From positions 2,418,001 through 2,482,000 of the forward strand of contig JAZGTN010000089.1 of assembly GCA_037783415.1 (NCBI GenBank): a stretch of 64,000 bases of DNA, given 5' to 3'. The notes under the pieces were generated by a model that searched no databases, was not told where the DNA came from, and saw only the letters and a program-made list of their open reading frames with translations. A program made the translations under genes and the position numbers. Each line of letters opens with the position of its first letter. Position 1 is the first letter of the stretch. The DNA comes from Leptasterias polaris. Lineage: Eukaryota > Echinodermata > Asteroidea > Forcipulatida > Asteriidae. Of the stretch, positions 13,401 to 28,400 are shown piece by piece.

Positions 13401-16400
13401 GCAAAAGAGCATTTATGTGAGTACACACCTGCAATCCACTGGACTGCCAGAACATCCTGCTAGACCAAATCATTGTGAAGACGTATGGGTGCAATCCTAC
13501 GCAAGCAAATACGCCCATTGGAACTTTAAACGTTCCAATGGAGTGTTCCGGCCGTCCACTATGTGCATGTGCTGGAATACTTTTCCAATCCAATTAGAAT
13601 GTTCCTTCCGTTCCAACTTTTGAGACGCTCCCTTAACATCACATGGCTAGTCACAATTTTCATGGGCTATTCAAAATTGCCCAGAGTGTTAGTCAGAACT
13701 TTGTTTTGCCATATCTGGAAAATCCATGTACACCAATTACAGCTCCAATCAGAATCTCACTTAAATAACAAAGAGGAGATGGGATCCATACCTGTACAGC
13801 AGCCATAGTGTCTCCGTAATCCTCACTAGACAACAAGTTCTGCTTCTCATTCACCCAAGCCTCTTCTTCTTCAACGCTGGCCAGGAACTCCTGGTATGCC
13901 AGAGACTCGGTCAGCTTCTTCCCACTGCAGGTGAAGAAGGAACAAATATTTAAGAGAAAATACAAACAAGGTTAGCCTTTTCAGCTGTTGGTTGTCCTGT
14001 TAGTGTCCAGTTTCTCCCTTGGGTGTTTACTTTTGTTGATGTTATATTATTCTTGTAGGTTCCTTGTTAAGTATTTCCTTAACCCAGTTTCATAAATATT
14101 GGTGTTCTCCATCCATTGCATTGGATTTAAAGTACCAATGTATTAGCGTGTAAGCAAATTGGTTGAGTGGAATATAAACTGAAGTGTACTGAACAAGGTT
14201 CAATTTCAAGGCTGTGCTTACTGCAGAATTCTGCACTCACAGCCCCCTGTAAAGCACATAGTTCTATGGGCAGTAAGCGCAGAATCCTGTGGTAAGCAGA
14301 GCCATAAATTGGGCCCAGAATTGAAGGCTTAATGAAGATTTATGGGGCTCAATGTCGTCAATCTTGCCTGGTTAGTTCACTTGCCAAGCAAAAGCTACAT
14401 GGAAACCAGTGGAAACCGGTGTACATCATCAGGCATTTTGGCTGGTATCCTGCTTTTAGCCAAGCAAGAATTTTCTATGCTTCGCAATTTCTGTGCTTAA
14501 CAACTGAAGAAATTGGGCCAAGCTCAAAGCTCCATTTTCATAGAGCTGCTTAAGCACACAATGGTGCATAACAATTTTCTGCTTAGCAAAAATAAGTAAG
14601 AAACCAGCCACAAATAGAACATGTGACATGGTATTTCGGCTGGTTATCTTATTTCGGTAAGCATAATTTTTTTGGAGCTTAGTAACTTTTTGTGCTAAAG
14701 CAGATGATGTCTTTTGATTTGTAATCTATTTCAAGTTGAAGGGGCCATGGAAGAAGACGATGACTTTACCGATCCTGGGCTAGGTTCTTGAGCTCATCCC
14801 AGTTGTAAGCGAGCTGGTCCAGACGTTGTTGAACCCCATCTCTGTTCAGTTCACATTCCTGCATCAAGGTGCTGCCAGAGTCTTGGACGGACTGCCACAA
14901 GAATGAAAAAAACATAACGTTATCAATAATCAAACTGCAGAATTCATCACTTCAGATTGAATAAATGCCAGAATAAAACTGCATTACACATAGAGGAAGA
15001 ACACACACCAACCATACTAAGATGTGTAGTGCTAAATAGTTGGTAAGAAAAGACACACAGCCTTGACAGTTTAATTCAAGTAAAGTGCAAGATCATTGTT
15101 TTAGGTTATGTCTGAATCAGTTGTGCAGCATACGCATGGAGAAAATAATAACAAGTGAAGATAAAATTGCTCCCAAAGTTCTTTATTTCTCAAGCTGGAA
15201 CTTAATTTTTTTGAAATTTGTCCTCTTAATTTGTGTCAATACGTTATTTTCTTTCAAATTGTGTATCCATATGAATATTATACAATTAGTTACATGTTTA
15301 GCTGTCTACTAATAGATAAGTCTTGATCCTGAATAATTGTGATATTTGAATGTGTGAAGGAGATGTTGAAGTACAGCAATGAAGCGGATATCTACAGCAG
15401 ATGCTATTGCATTCAAACTGTCAGAAATTTGACACACTGAGAAAACTACCACAAAGTCAAATGTATTATACAGGATTGGTAGAGCTGACAAACATGTTGC
15501 AGACAGTGTTCATGTTTTGTGTGATCAACCATGTACATCAAATAACAAACCTGTGGAAATTTGGGCTTAATCCATTGTTTGACTCAGTCTGGAGAAAATA
15601 GTGAAAAACCATGCACAAAATTCAGCATGTAAACACATTGTCCTTAATTGTGGTTGTAACATCCAAAATCAGCTGTTGTGTTTTTCAGGTTTTCAGATAC
15701 AGTTTTCTCAGATACGACTTCATTTCAGAGGGAAATATGTCACAGAAAAAACTAGTTTCAGACTAAAATTAAACAATTATGTTTTTTATCCTTACCAATC
15801 CTGTATAATACCTTTATTTGCCAATTATAAATCACATTTTGTGTATATCACGTGTCCCCCCCCTCCCCAAGGCAAAAGATAAAAGTAAAAACAAATAAAT
15901 CTCATTAAAATTTATTTCAAAAATCAGCTTTGTTTCAAAGCAATCCCTTTCTGAAGACAAATCAAGCCCCGCTTTGACGAGGGCCTCATGACACTCAAAA
16001 TATACAGAAACGTTCATACATGAAAACTAGACACACTAGGATGTGTAGCGCAAACAACAAATGAATGAAGAATGATACTAAAAACACTATTTGTTTTGTC
16101 TAATTCATGTACATGTATGTATGTTAAAGTTACTCTAAGATAACAGTGAAAGCATATGTAGTTCTACAGGCATGTATGGAGAAAAAACACCATTCATCTT
16201 ATTTTTAACTGCATTTTACTTTAAGACTTTTCTAAGAAAATTAATAAGGCATTTTTTAAAACCTGCTTTCTATGAGGCGGAAAAACTACACAAGGCTGAT
16301 CCATTGTGACAGAAATACTTCTGGTTTGAATTTTTTTTAATACAAATTTCCTCACTGAATGGAGTGGCCATCTTTTCTTTTTTTTTTAAACAGAAGTCTA

Positions 16401-19400
16401 CTATTCAAAAAGAGGCCCTCTTAAGAGTAATTATGTGTAAGTATAATGAAAGATCATGTTTTGTCATTTAAGGCCTTCTTCACAAGTTTGCCACTTTAAG
16501 TCTTGTACCCTGTATACAAAGGGTTCTATAATAGTGCAATCACGTTAGTTTGATAACAGCACAGTTGCCTTCCAGCACGCAGGTACCTAGACTAATAAAT
16601 TATCATGTATTTTGGCAAATAAGATGAAAACACTGTACCTGGTTTTTTGTATTTATGGTGTCAAGAACTAAAAAGTCCTTGTTAACTCAGACTATTGGTA
16701 AATTTCAACAATGTATGCAGCGTGTTTTCAACAGGGGTGGGGGGGGGACTATTTATGTGGCAGCCTCACTATTGAGTCACCTGTGAGTAAGGCAATTGCC
16801 CTGTTACAATGGTTCAGCCTTGATACATAACTTGCACACAGTTCAAACAAGTATCACCCTACCAAAGACTTCAGTGGCAGCATCTTCAAGCAAGATATAT
16901 GCTTCAATCAGCAGCAACCATTAGCCAACTTTGAGTTATGGCGGACACAAAACTAGGACACTTTTATGTTTGGGTAAATTTGTCTGTATACACCAAAACC
17001 AAAGAGTGCACTACTATAGTGTCCACCATATCTCAAAAAGCCTAATGATGGTGGTATGAAATTCTTCTCGCTGAGAATAAAAACTGAATTTTGGTGTTAA
17101 ACCAAAGCCTGTTTAGTCATAATTTCATTTCACATTCTTGCCAAGTGTGGATTGTATACAACAACCCCATCAACAGAGGGCTCCCTTCATGAATCACAGC
17201 AACCCAGGGTACTTTGGATAATTGGATTAATACCTGATAAGTCTGCTGCCACCAAGTGTCCCCAAAAGTCAACCATTGTTAACGAATAAGGAGCTAAGCG
17301 ATTGTTATCAGGAAGTAAAGCCGTTGTTAGAACTAATGCTAGCTAGTCAAGAGATTCCGCTGGCAAATGATCAACAAGAATCTTCAAGAGAATATTCAGG
17401 TCGATTTTACATGCAATACAAAAATAATTTATTTTAAGTGACTGGTGCCTCAAATGACGAGGGTTTAAAAAAAAGTTGATTCCTGAAACAAAAGGCCGAA
17501 ATCTGAAAGGAAGTCAGCATGGACTCCCAAACATCTGAAGTCTCATTGATCCTAATTGCCAGGGAAAACCAACAGCAGCAGTGAGCATTAAAGAGGATTA
17601 ACAGCGGTAGATCCTTCTGAAAGATAATCCCCATTAATCCCTCCTATTACGAGCGAGAGAAAGCTGCAGCAGACTTCCTAGTTATGCATAAGAGACACAG
17701 CAAACTTTGGCTTTGTTTGGACAGAAAAGACCAGAAAGCCAATTTGATAAAACTGCTAAGCCAAATACAATACTTTAAAGGCAAAGTATACCTTTGGTTT
17801 TTGAAACAATTTGATTGTTTTAATCCTTTATACATGTAGATATGTACAATAAAATTTACTAGTGAACATTTTGTTTCAAAAGGTACTAGCATCTTTTAGA
17901 TATCACCGAAAATCAGGAGTGTTATGTCCACGCACGAAGAATAGTCCGTTACACAATCTGAGAAACCTTTCATGCATGAAATGTTTCTCAGATTGAAATT
18001 CTTTGAGTCGCTTTCTCTAAAACCACATTCCTAGTAAGGGAATTGTTTCTCAAAATGATATACATTATGAACAGCTGCAGTGCTTCTTACCAAGTAAAAT
18101 TTTGTGTTAATTAATTTTTGGAGTTATTATCAAAGGTATGCCTTCCCTTTAACATCTAAATGTTCTCTGTCAAATTGCTGAGTACCATTTAAAAATAGTA
18201 TATGTCATATGGCCTTTTCACTAGTAACTCTTAAGACATTTTGTGAAAATTTAGACCAAGTTACATTAAGACAAATTTAGATGTTGTTTTGAAGACTTGT
18301 TTTAAGAAATGGACAGTCAATGGGACAATGCTAAATTGAGTCCTCTTGTTGCTTATATGTTTAAGCAAGTTTTTCACATGATGTTATCTTAGTTTGGCTT
18401 GAAAACACTCAGTAACAACCCACACTAGAAGTAAAGCCAGTATTTATAGCATAATTAACCATCCACTTCCACACCACACCAGTTAAACTGCAATAAGTTG
18501 TTGCTATAAAAACTTTGCTATAAAATCTATTGTTGCTACAAGCACTGTGAATGATATGAGATGTTGTCTATGTATTGGGTGTTTATGCCAAAGGGGAAGA
18601 TTATACCTCAAGTTTCTCCATTAACACGGCACCGGCGTCGTGAACAGCCTTCGAGAAAAATTCATTGTTAATACAAAGAAACATAAACATAAATAAAACT
18701 TCTTTTCTTTAAAAAAATGTTGATTCTCAAAAGTCATTGACATTGACTTTGACATTACAAGAATGATTGCAAAATCAAAATCAAGCTAAACATTTGTTTA
18801 CCCCAAAAAGGTTTTAAAAACATTTTTATTGCAAGTGACTACACTTGGCAATAGCCCAGAGGTCACAGGTTCATTTCCTGCTGTTGTCAATTGTTCTCTG
18901 TTAACATGACTCTACTTAGTTTAACAGATTCTTCCATCTACTTCAACACTTACAGTTCTTCCTTAAAATGTATGAGAACAAACAGAGACGAGTAGGGTTG
19001 AATAATCAGGTACCTAGAACCACTTATCATTTATTCCATAATCAGTTGGATCAGATACAAGACAAAAGTTCCTTCTTTCATCAGAAACTTCACCTTAGAA
19101 ATGTTCTCTCATCAATGGTTGTTGTGTGTGAGGATCCATTGTCATGACTTATAAAGCTGTACATTTTTTCCTGCATTTACAAATAATGACAGTGTACATA
19201 CCTGGATAGCCGGCTCATGCCCATTGATCTCTGCCTCCAGACGCTTGTGCTTCTTGCGGAGATTCTGGACACCGGTCAGCTCCCGACCATAATCATCAGA
19301 ACTGGTCAGCAGTTTCTTCTCCCTACAAGAAACCACTCATTGTGTTAGTGTTTGTTGCTTCATGAAGTAAAGCTTAACAATTTGGCTGCTCTCACAATGT

Positions 19401-22400
19401 AAAGAGTTAAATCAGAACTTTTCTCACATTATATCTTATATTCCTCGCCAACACAAGGGAACACTACTTCAATAACATCAGCTTCAAAAATCATCTTGCA
19501 GTCTCAAAACTTGTTCTTGCATTTGCAACATAAATAGTCTTGTGATTTAATGCTTACACTTGAAAAATACAAATTTTTCAAATACAGTAGTATTAATGTA
19601 GGGAGCCCAAGTGCGCCCTCAGTGTTTATATTGTAAAAAGTTCGCGACCTGTAGACCCACGCTCTTTTTTCCTTTTGTAGCTTTCAGCACGAGAGAACAC
19701 ATTATAATTGGTCTGTATTTCTCTCCATTTTGTGGGGAGCATGGCTCTGGCCATGCTCCAAATATTATTTATCTGGGAGGGATAAGGTTGTAGAACTCTC
19801 TGTGAGTATCATTTTGTCTTAAATTATCTTTTGACTATAGAAATATTGTGATTTATAAGGCTGTTTCATTCGGTATATTGTAAACTTGTGTGTGTGTGAG
19901 TAGGTAACCACATTCAAACCGGGGACCTATAACAAAAGAGGACAATAGGTCCACGGTTGCTATCACAAAGGAAAGCTTTGTGGTCCACGGTTGCTATCAC
20001 AAAGAGTTGAACAAAGGAGGGTCCACGATTGCAGGCTGTTACACACTTGCGTGTGTGTGTAGCCAGCCTCCTGTTGCGCTGACCTTTTGCCCTTTTAGCT
20101 GTACATAAGTGACTGAGTGCATTTGTATTATATGCTATTTTTGTCTTCCATGTGCTGTATTGCATTTGAGGATTAAAATCAGTACAGGAGATCATTGTTT
20201 TATATTTAACACGTCATCATGTAGAATTTGTTGCTTGCTATTGTATTGTCTTTTGGTGAATCCTCGTCCTTTTTAAATAGAGGACCAGCCTCCTTCCCGT
20301 GTCTCTACATTAATAAATATATCAGTGAGCGAGTCAGTGCGACCACATGCAGCTCTCTTTAGTTCCCCCAACTCAAGCCTTTTTATCTGTGGTTTTCTGT
20401 TTTCTTAACAACTCACTGGCTGGCCCAGTTTTTAGTTTCTCTAGTTTTTAAGTTCCTTTATCACTGAGCCTATTTGGTTTTGTGTCTGTAATTTTTAAAC
20501 CTATTTCCTTGAGCAGTTTTGTGAATTTTTAAACATGTTTTTATTCTTTGTATGCTTCCGCAAGTTGGCCTTTTCGGCTGCCATGTTTGCAATCTTGATA
20601 AACCAATAGTATTACAAATTATATCCTTACCTTTAACTATGACCCAAAAATCAAATGAGAAAACATTTAAACAATTTTAAATTGCTTCTGTTCAACTTAC
20701 TTGATCCAAGCTTCCTCATCGTCAATGTCTCTGAAGAATTGATGCACACGGTGAGATTCATTGAGTTTCTCACGACGCAGCAATGTAAGCTGAGTAACCC
20801 TGGCAAAGATAAACAAATTTATTATTATCATTAATAATTATTATTATTATTCTGGTTTAGTAAAAACATTAAAATCTCCGAATTACATCTGAATTCACAA
20901 AGAAGTAAAAACATGCTAAAACTAATTAAACAAAGAATAACAGATACACACACAAAACACACAACTAGAATTATTATTGGGCATTTTTAATTTAAAAAGG
21001 GGATGGGGCTGTTTTTATATCTTTCTGTTTGGCAAATAGGGATGGCAAGTTGTTCAGAGTTCCAAAGATTGTTGGACCTACATCCCTGTAGGTCCAACAA
21101 TGGAGCCATTCTCTGAACTTGGAATCTAAAGGTTGTTATCTAAATTTAAGGGAGAGCTGACTTGTTATATATCTGAACAATGGGTTGATAAATACATAAC
21201 TCCAAGTGCCAAGTTTGTATATGTACGATCTATTTTATGTATTCCGAAAGTGCCATCAATCGCACATGTACGACCCATAATATACATGTTATTACGAGAG
21301 GGCATTGACACTCAAGAAATACTGTTGACTTTGGGATGTACCAAGGCAAAACAAATCAGCAAGATACATTTTTGGGGATGAGAAAGACTTAATTAAATGC
21401 AAAAACAAATGGGCACTGAAAAAGAGTTAAACATCTTCTAGAAAAGTAAAGAAAGACACTTGAATTTTCTTACTTCTGGTAGCGCTCATTGATGTTCTCT
21501 TTCTTCTCACGGATAGCATCAGGGTCAAAATGGCCAGCTTCGATGAATGCATCAGCTTGGGAATTCAGATCCTTGATACGATCCTACAAAATAAATCAAC
21601 CAAAAAACTCACTAGGTTGTAAAATAAAAAAATTATTTATTTTGAGTGGGAGACTTTGGAACGCTAGGTGGCAGCAGACTTACCAGGTAAATTTCCATTC
21701 TTTACGTATATAAAATAATCCATTTATCTATCTAATTGGAGAAAAATAATGCATTTCTGGTTTACCAGGCAGACTTTAAAAAGTCTAAGTTCATATAAAG
21801 TCTGAAATTTCTAATCTCTGTACATACCTCATGGGCAGCGATGTCATCCTCAAGCAGTGTGTGCTTCTTCAGTAGGTACTGCACGGAGGTCAGGTCACGA
21901 CCTATGTCATCTGACGACAGGCCAGCCTCCATCTAAAACAAAAATAAAAAGTAAAATTCACTTCCTTAAAAGAACTGGGCCCAATTTCATGGCTCTGCTT
22001 ACAATGAGCAAAGAATCAACGCTTACAGAAGCAGGGAATTCTGCGCTTACGTCAAGTGTATTTCACTGGTTAGCAGGGAATTTTGCTTGTGGGCATGCGT
22101 ACTCCATGTTACTAGGCATTCTTCGCTTACACAGCACAGTAAGCGGAGAATGGTGATCACAAGCACAGAATTCGGCGGTAAGCAGAGCCATGAAACTGGG
22201 GTCTGGACAATGTCATGACATGCAGTGTCCGCCGCAATCTGCATTAACAGATTTTGAGTAAATGCTCGTTAGCAAGGTGAGACTGATGAAAAAGCAACCA
22301 ACTCCAATACAGAGGGTTTAAGTTTGAAGTTGTAACGCTCTCAAAAAGGAATGTTTATGGATTTTTACTGAATTGATTTTCAAAATGTTTCACAAACAAT

Positions 22401-25400
22401 CGATTGCAATAGAGAGGGTTCAATGGTTGGCTTGTGCATAAAGCGCTTGCCTATCACCACTGTGGCCCTGGTTTGATTCCTGGCTAAGGACATATTTGAG
22501 TAGAGTTGGTTCTCTTCTATGCCATGAGAGTTTTTCTCAGAGTCCCCCAGTTTTCTCGCCTCTGGAACAATCGACGGCTTTCGATCTCAGGCTGTGCTCC
22601 GTGTTCATATATGGGATGATATAGCTGGCTGCCTAAGGCACCCTTGTGTGTTTGTGGCTTGAACACGTTGTAGCAGCGTCCTTTTCAATTTAGCTTTTCA
22701 GCTGCGAGTTACGATGGTTAGCCTCCCAAATTATCAATAAAAGAAAGGATTGTGCAAGGATTTTGTTTTGGTAATATTTTGCACACATACCTCACTGAGC
22801 CAGAAGTCAATATCCTTGATGCTGATGTGGAAAGTCTGCTGCTTGTTGGCTTCTTTCAGCTTGTCTGCTTTCTGGGAGGACTTGGTGACGAGGAACTCCC
22901 ACTGGTCACCGATGCCGACAATACGAGACTGCACAGCCTCTTCACTGCCAATACACTGACGGTTGTCAATCAGTCCTGGGGGAAGACAATTATAACCACA
23001 TACTTATCTGTACCACAAAAATGTGTTTCTCAATATGTGTGGTTTGTTGTGACTCGAGCTGTCTAGTTCACCGGACCCAAGCTCTGGTGTTTTCAGCAGC
23101 AGAGTGTGGGTCCGAATCCCAGTCATGACACTTGTGCCATTGAAGCAAGGCACTTAACCATAATTGCTTTGTAAAAAGTTGGGAAGGTAGTGCATTCTGC
23201 TCTACCAGTGGATGATACCCATGCCTACATCCTTACGAACTGTAAAGGGGGGTAACCTTGTTTCAGCCCCAGGAGTAGGTGGCAACCTGCCCCTGGTGAC
23301 ATTAAATTGAGTAGACAACCCAAATCTGTGCAGTGTAGCCCACACTTTGAAGTAGCCTTGAGATGTTAAGTGATACCTCAATTATTATTATTTTTTTAAA
23401 TGTTGAATGGTATGTACTTACTCTGTCCGACGGCCATAACAGCTTGGATGCGTTCAGCATTAGCAGCCACCTCAGCTTCAAAGGCCTGGTGTTTCTGGTG
23501 CTTGCTCTGGATGTTGGTAGGATCCAGGTACGACTCGTCCGTAGTCACTTGGATCTTCTCTGTGATCCAGGCCTCTACTTCATCAGCATCACGGCTGAAC
23601 TGCTGTAGGGTGTGAGACTCACCGAGTTTGGAACGCTTGTCAATCAGAGCTGCCTTCAGGGAATTCCATCTGATAATGAAGGGATTTTATTTAGTATTTT
23701 TAAAGCTATTACTTGGTAATCAGGCAAATACCATGAAGTCTATCCTTCGAGTGCTTTTGAGTAAAAAAAACATACATGTCAGATTGTTTTAATTTTAGGA
23801 CAGGGCTCACAGTCAGGGCTGGTCAAAAGGTCTGAAACTAGGATCCCAATTTTAGGAGGTATAGTGAACTGATGGCATTTCCACCTTTCAATAACCTGAT
23901 GTGTTATAGTTTTCAAGCAGCTTTCAAGAACACTGCTAGAGAAGCACAATTTTCTAATATCCAAAGAAAAATAACAACAAATTTTCATCATCATGCAGAA
24001 GTCTAAATTCAAAAGTCTGAAATTTCTCCTCTCTGTAAGGAACAAAGCAATGAACATGTCACATGTTTATTGTCATAGCTATACATCGGGGCCTCATTTC
24101 ATAAAGCCTACAAGCACAAAAACTTGCTAAGAACAGAAAAACGTAGCAGAAACAGGTTACCAGCCAACATACCATAAGGTTAACATTGTTGCAACTGGTG
24201 CCCCACTCATTTTTTGGCTAAGCAAAGACATTTTCCAAGCAGTATTTTCTGCAAACAGCTTTCTGAAATTGGGCCTAGATGATTAATAATGGATTATTTC
24301 TTACAATTATACTTAAGGAACAAGCAGGAATGAGGTAAATCAGGTATTTTCTATTGTTCAAAATTTTTGGAAAATTTGCATTTTCTAGTGAGCGTATGTA
24401 CCTCTCAATAACCTGGTCACGTTTATTGGCAATGAATGGCCCATCGTAGTGATCAGCATTGATCAGCTGATCAGCAAAGGACTGCAGAGTGTTAATCTTC
24501 TGCTCCTGTGCGCTGATGGCTTTATCAAAGTCTTCATGCTTCTTGATGAGGGCTTCCACACCGTCCAGAGAGCCTGTGATGTCCTCGCTGGCAAGGAATG
24601 CTTCGCGAGATGCCATCCATGCCTCGGCTTGCTCGCAGTCACGAAGGAACAGCTGTGAGTCAAAGACGATAATTGTCACTTATGAAAACTATCATCAAAA
24701 ATGTAAAACTGACTGCACAAAAAGGAAACTTAAGCATTCACGGCTTGATAACTAAACTTTCGTTATTTGTTACCCAGCATCTTTAGGATAAATATTTGTT
24801 TATCAGGTTATTTAAATGCAGTTGTCCTAAAGGTACTACAGGATTGGTAGAGCTGACAAAATAGTCACAGACAGTGTTCATGTTTTGTGTGATCAACCAT
24901 GTACATGAAATAACAAACCTGTTAAACCTATGCGCAATTTTCAGCATGCAAACACATTGACCTTCATTTTGATTGTCTAAATCGAAATCAACTGTTGCTT
25001 TATTTTAGGTCTTCAGATTCAGTTTTCTCGAATATAACTTTATTTTAGACGGAAATATTTCACAGACAAACTGGTTTGAGTATAAACAATAGACCTTATG
25101 CATATGACGTCATTTGAGTAGGGCGCCCTCGCCTAGAGGTCAAAAGGAAGATGTTCATTGGCCGGTCCTGTGCGTCGCGCGTACAAATCAGCGCGTTTCC
25201 ATTGTTTCATCATCAGTTTACCTCTAAGATGGCGGCCTGGTGACGTCAATGCATAAGGTCTATTGAACAATGAACAACTACAAATGCTGCATATGAAAAT
25301 ACAGACAAGACTTTTTAATTTAAGCTGAGAATACATATATGAACAGTAGGGAAATATTCTTAGACCTACCTGCAACTCAAGACATTGATCTAGCTTGACA

Positions 25401-28400
25401 CGGCGGTTAGTCCATTCTCTGTGAGAGGGAAAGAAACATTTCAAAATTAATAGTTCAACAACAACATAGGTTACTGCAAAAAAATAATAATAATTCCTTA
25501 GTCTTAGAAAATTGTATATTCAGTAGTTTTCAAATTCAAATCCTCCTCTTTACATTAGGTTCTTCGGTACAATTGTCAAACTTGATGTAAAAATAGTTTG
25601 ATTATGAACTGACTTGTCAAGCGTCTCTCTCTCCGTCTGGAGTGTGTCGAGTTTCTCTTGAATCTCTGGGCTAGCGTAGTGGTTGTTCTGCAGAAGCTGG
25701 GTGCCAAACGCCTCAAAGTTCTGGAAGGATCCTGCACGGGCCTCAATCTCAGAGCGAAGCTCCTGCACAAATTAATAAAATCCAAATTATGTGTAAATGT
25801 TAGGGGTGAGAGTCATTGTAGACAACAAAAGTCCGATACTGGGATCAAGATCTTAGGAGGTACATTGAAATGATGGCATGTCCATCTTTTGATAATCACT
25901 GGAGTTATAGATTCCAAGGAGCTTTTGGGAAAAGTATCCTCAGAGATAGAGAAGTAGATCAAAGAGCATGACTTACTTAATCTGGAGAAAAAGCTGATTT
26001 TTTGTTGTTTACCAGGCAGAATAAACAGTCAGAATTCTGATAAAAGTCTGATAAAAAGATATCCCTAGTAGAGTCTTTCAATACCATGGTCTGAACAGCC
26101 AATAAGGATACCAACCAACAACTGTTTGTCTTTGCCTTCTCCTTTTCCCCCAAGATAACCCCCTTTTTAGTCCGTCTCATTCACTGATTAATTACCCCCC
26201 CCCTCGATTTTGTCTTTTCAACTTCTTTTGATCAAACCAGTCTCTTTCCTCTACCTAACCCTCGTCTCTTTTTTCATTGTTCATCCCTTGCTTTTTATGT
26301 GTCCTTTCTGCCTCTCTCTCTCTTTTAATTTCCCTCCACTTGACTGCTTCTGTTACACCAGTTACACCTGTTTACATGTGTTGAGTTGTCATATAGCCTT
26401 CAAGAAAGACTCTGATGGGGTAAAACGCAAGGCATAAACTTTTTTTTTTAAATCATACTAATAATAGAGACTGTTGGCTTACCTGGTGACGCTCAAGCAG
26501 AGCCTCAGCACTGGTGACATCTTTAGCCAACTCATCGCTACACACTAGTGTTTTCATGCTGCTGATCCAGGACATGAGATCACGGTAGTCACTAAGGTAA
26601 CGCTGAAGATCATAGGAGTCTGTCAACTTGTTCTTGCGATCATTGGCCTGATAAAGAAAAAATCAATATTAGGAAATATTAAGAAGATTCTTGACCTGGC
26701 AATCTTAAATAGTTTTTTTAATCAAACACTAAACTGCAAGGGAAACAAACTGGGTGAATTCTTGAATAGTTTGGGAGCAAATACAGAAAAATTTACTAGA
26801 GAGGAACTTAAACATGCGCCCTCAAGATTAACATGCCGGCACTCTACCACCTGAGCTTTCTAGCCCTATGATGGGGTGCCAGTCAGAAGCCATACAAGCT
26901 GTGACTGCCACGTAGCCAGGGATCACACCCAAGTTTACGATACAACCTGGGAAGCAGCAACAGAGGAATCACCTTTTTTTAAGGGAATACGACTTTTTAT
27001 TTCAAATATCGAGTAATAAACCACAAGGGAAACTGACTGGGAAAATTTGGTTTTTACTACAGTTTTAAATCTTCCCAACTTGTGTTTTTAACCAAAGTAT
27101 ATCCTGGCCATCCCAACTAGATGTGTCAGAGTACATCCATGTTTGTCAGAATCCTTCAGGAAACTTTTCAATTTAAAGGGGTATTTAAAAATGGCTCTTC
27201 GACTGCAAGGTTTTAAAGTATTATTTCCAATGTTTAAAGTCCAAGATGGATTGAGAACGGTTAATACTAACCCTCTGCTGTAAGTTGTTCCATGCAGCAT
27301 CGATCTCCTGGCATTTCTCAGTGATTGGCTCTGCTTGGTCTGGGTGAGTCTGGATCAGTCTGGTTGCAGTCTCATCAAGCTTGTTCACCTGGCGATCAAC
27401 ATCAATTTATCCAGTGTCATATTGGTATCAAGGTAATTCAACAGTAATGCTACACTTTTTAAAATGTTTTAAGAAGCCTGCATTTAGACATGCAACTTTA
27501 TTATTGCGCAAAATATAAACTTCCCAATAATCAAAAACTTGTTAGTGTTCTCCATCTTCTTTTGCACTAAAATGAAATAAAAATTAGTAAGTCAGCAGAA
27601 AAAATGTAAGTCTGTTTATCCATTGAAGATTTTAATCTTCATGGTTTTCCAAGTTACTGTTTACTGTGTAAAGGCCTCCCTGTTAAATGCTTTGATATCA
27701 CAATTAAAAAAATGACCTTAGAAATTCGACAGACCTAATGAAGACCTATAACTCAATGTAACAAAGTGCAGTGCCAATCCTATTCATTGAAATTTCTTTT
27801 TCCACTTTGCAATATCCCCTACCCTTTGAAAAGCAAGTTCTTGATGGCGACAACTTAGGAAAATGGACAATAAATGCTAGTTGCTATACCTGGTGACCGA
27901 GAGCGTTGAGGTCTCTTTCCAGGCCCTGGTGTTTACGTTGCAATGCCTGTACACTGTGAAGATCTTGGCCAAAGTTCTCTGTGTTCAGAGATTTGTTCTT
28001 ATCATTGATCCAATCCTTGGTTTCATCAGCATCTCTGCAAACAAAAATGGATTTTAAACAAATTTCCGTTAAACTATGCAAATCAGGGCCCAATTTCATG
28101 GAGCTGCTTAAGCACAAAATTTGCTTAAGCACGAAAAAGGCTTGCTTATTATACTCGTGTTATTGGCCAAAACTCCATGCGATGTACATTGCTCGTGACT
28201 TGTATTTAGCTGTTGTTTAGTTAGCATAACAATCGAGTGGAGTATTGGCCGGTAATCTGGTTTTACTAAGCAAGGTTTTTTGGTGCTTAAGCAAATTTTG
28301 TGCTTAAGCAGAGCCATGAAATTGGGCCCAGGTGAGGTTTGCAGTAACGCCATATGCAAATGTTATGAGTAGTAGTGGTGGTTTGGTGAAGAGCCTGTGG

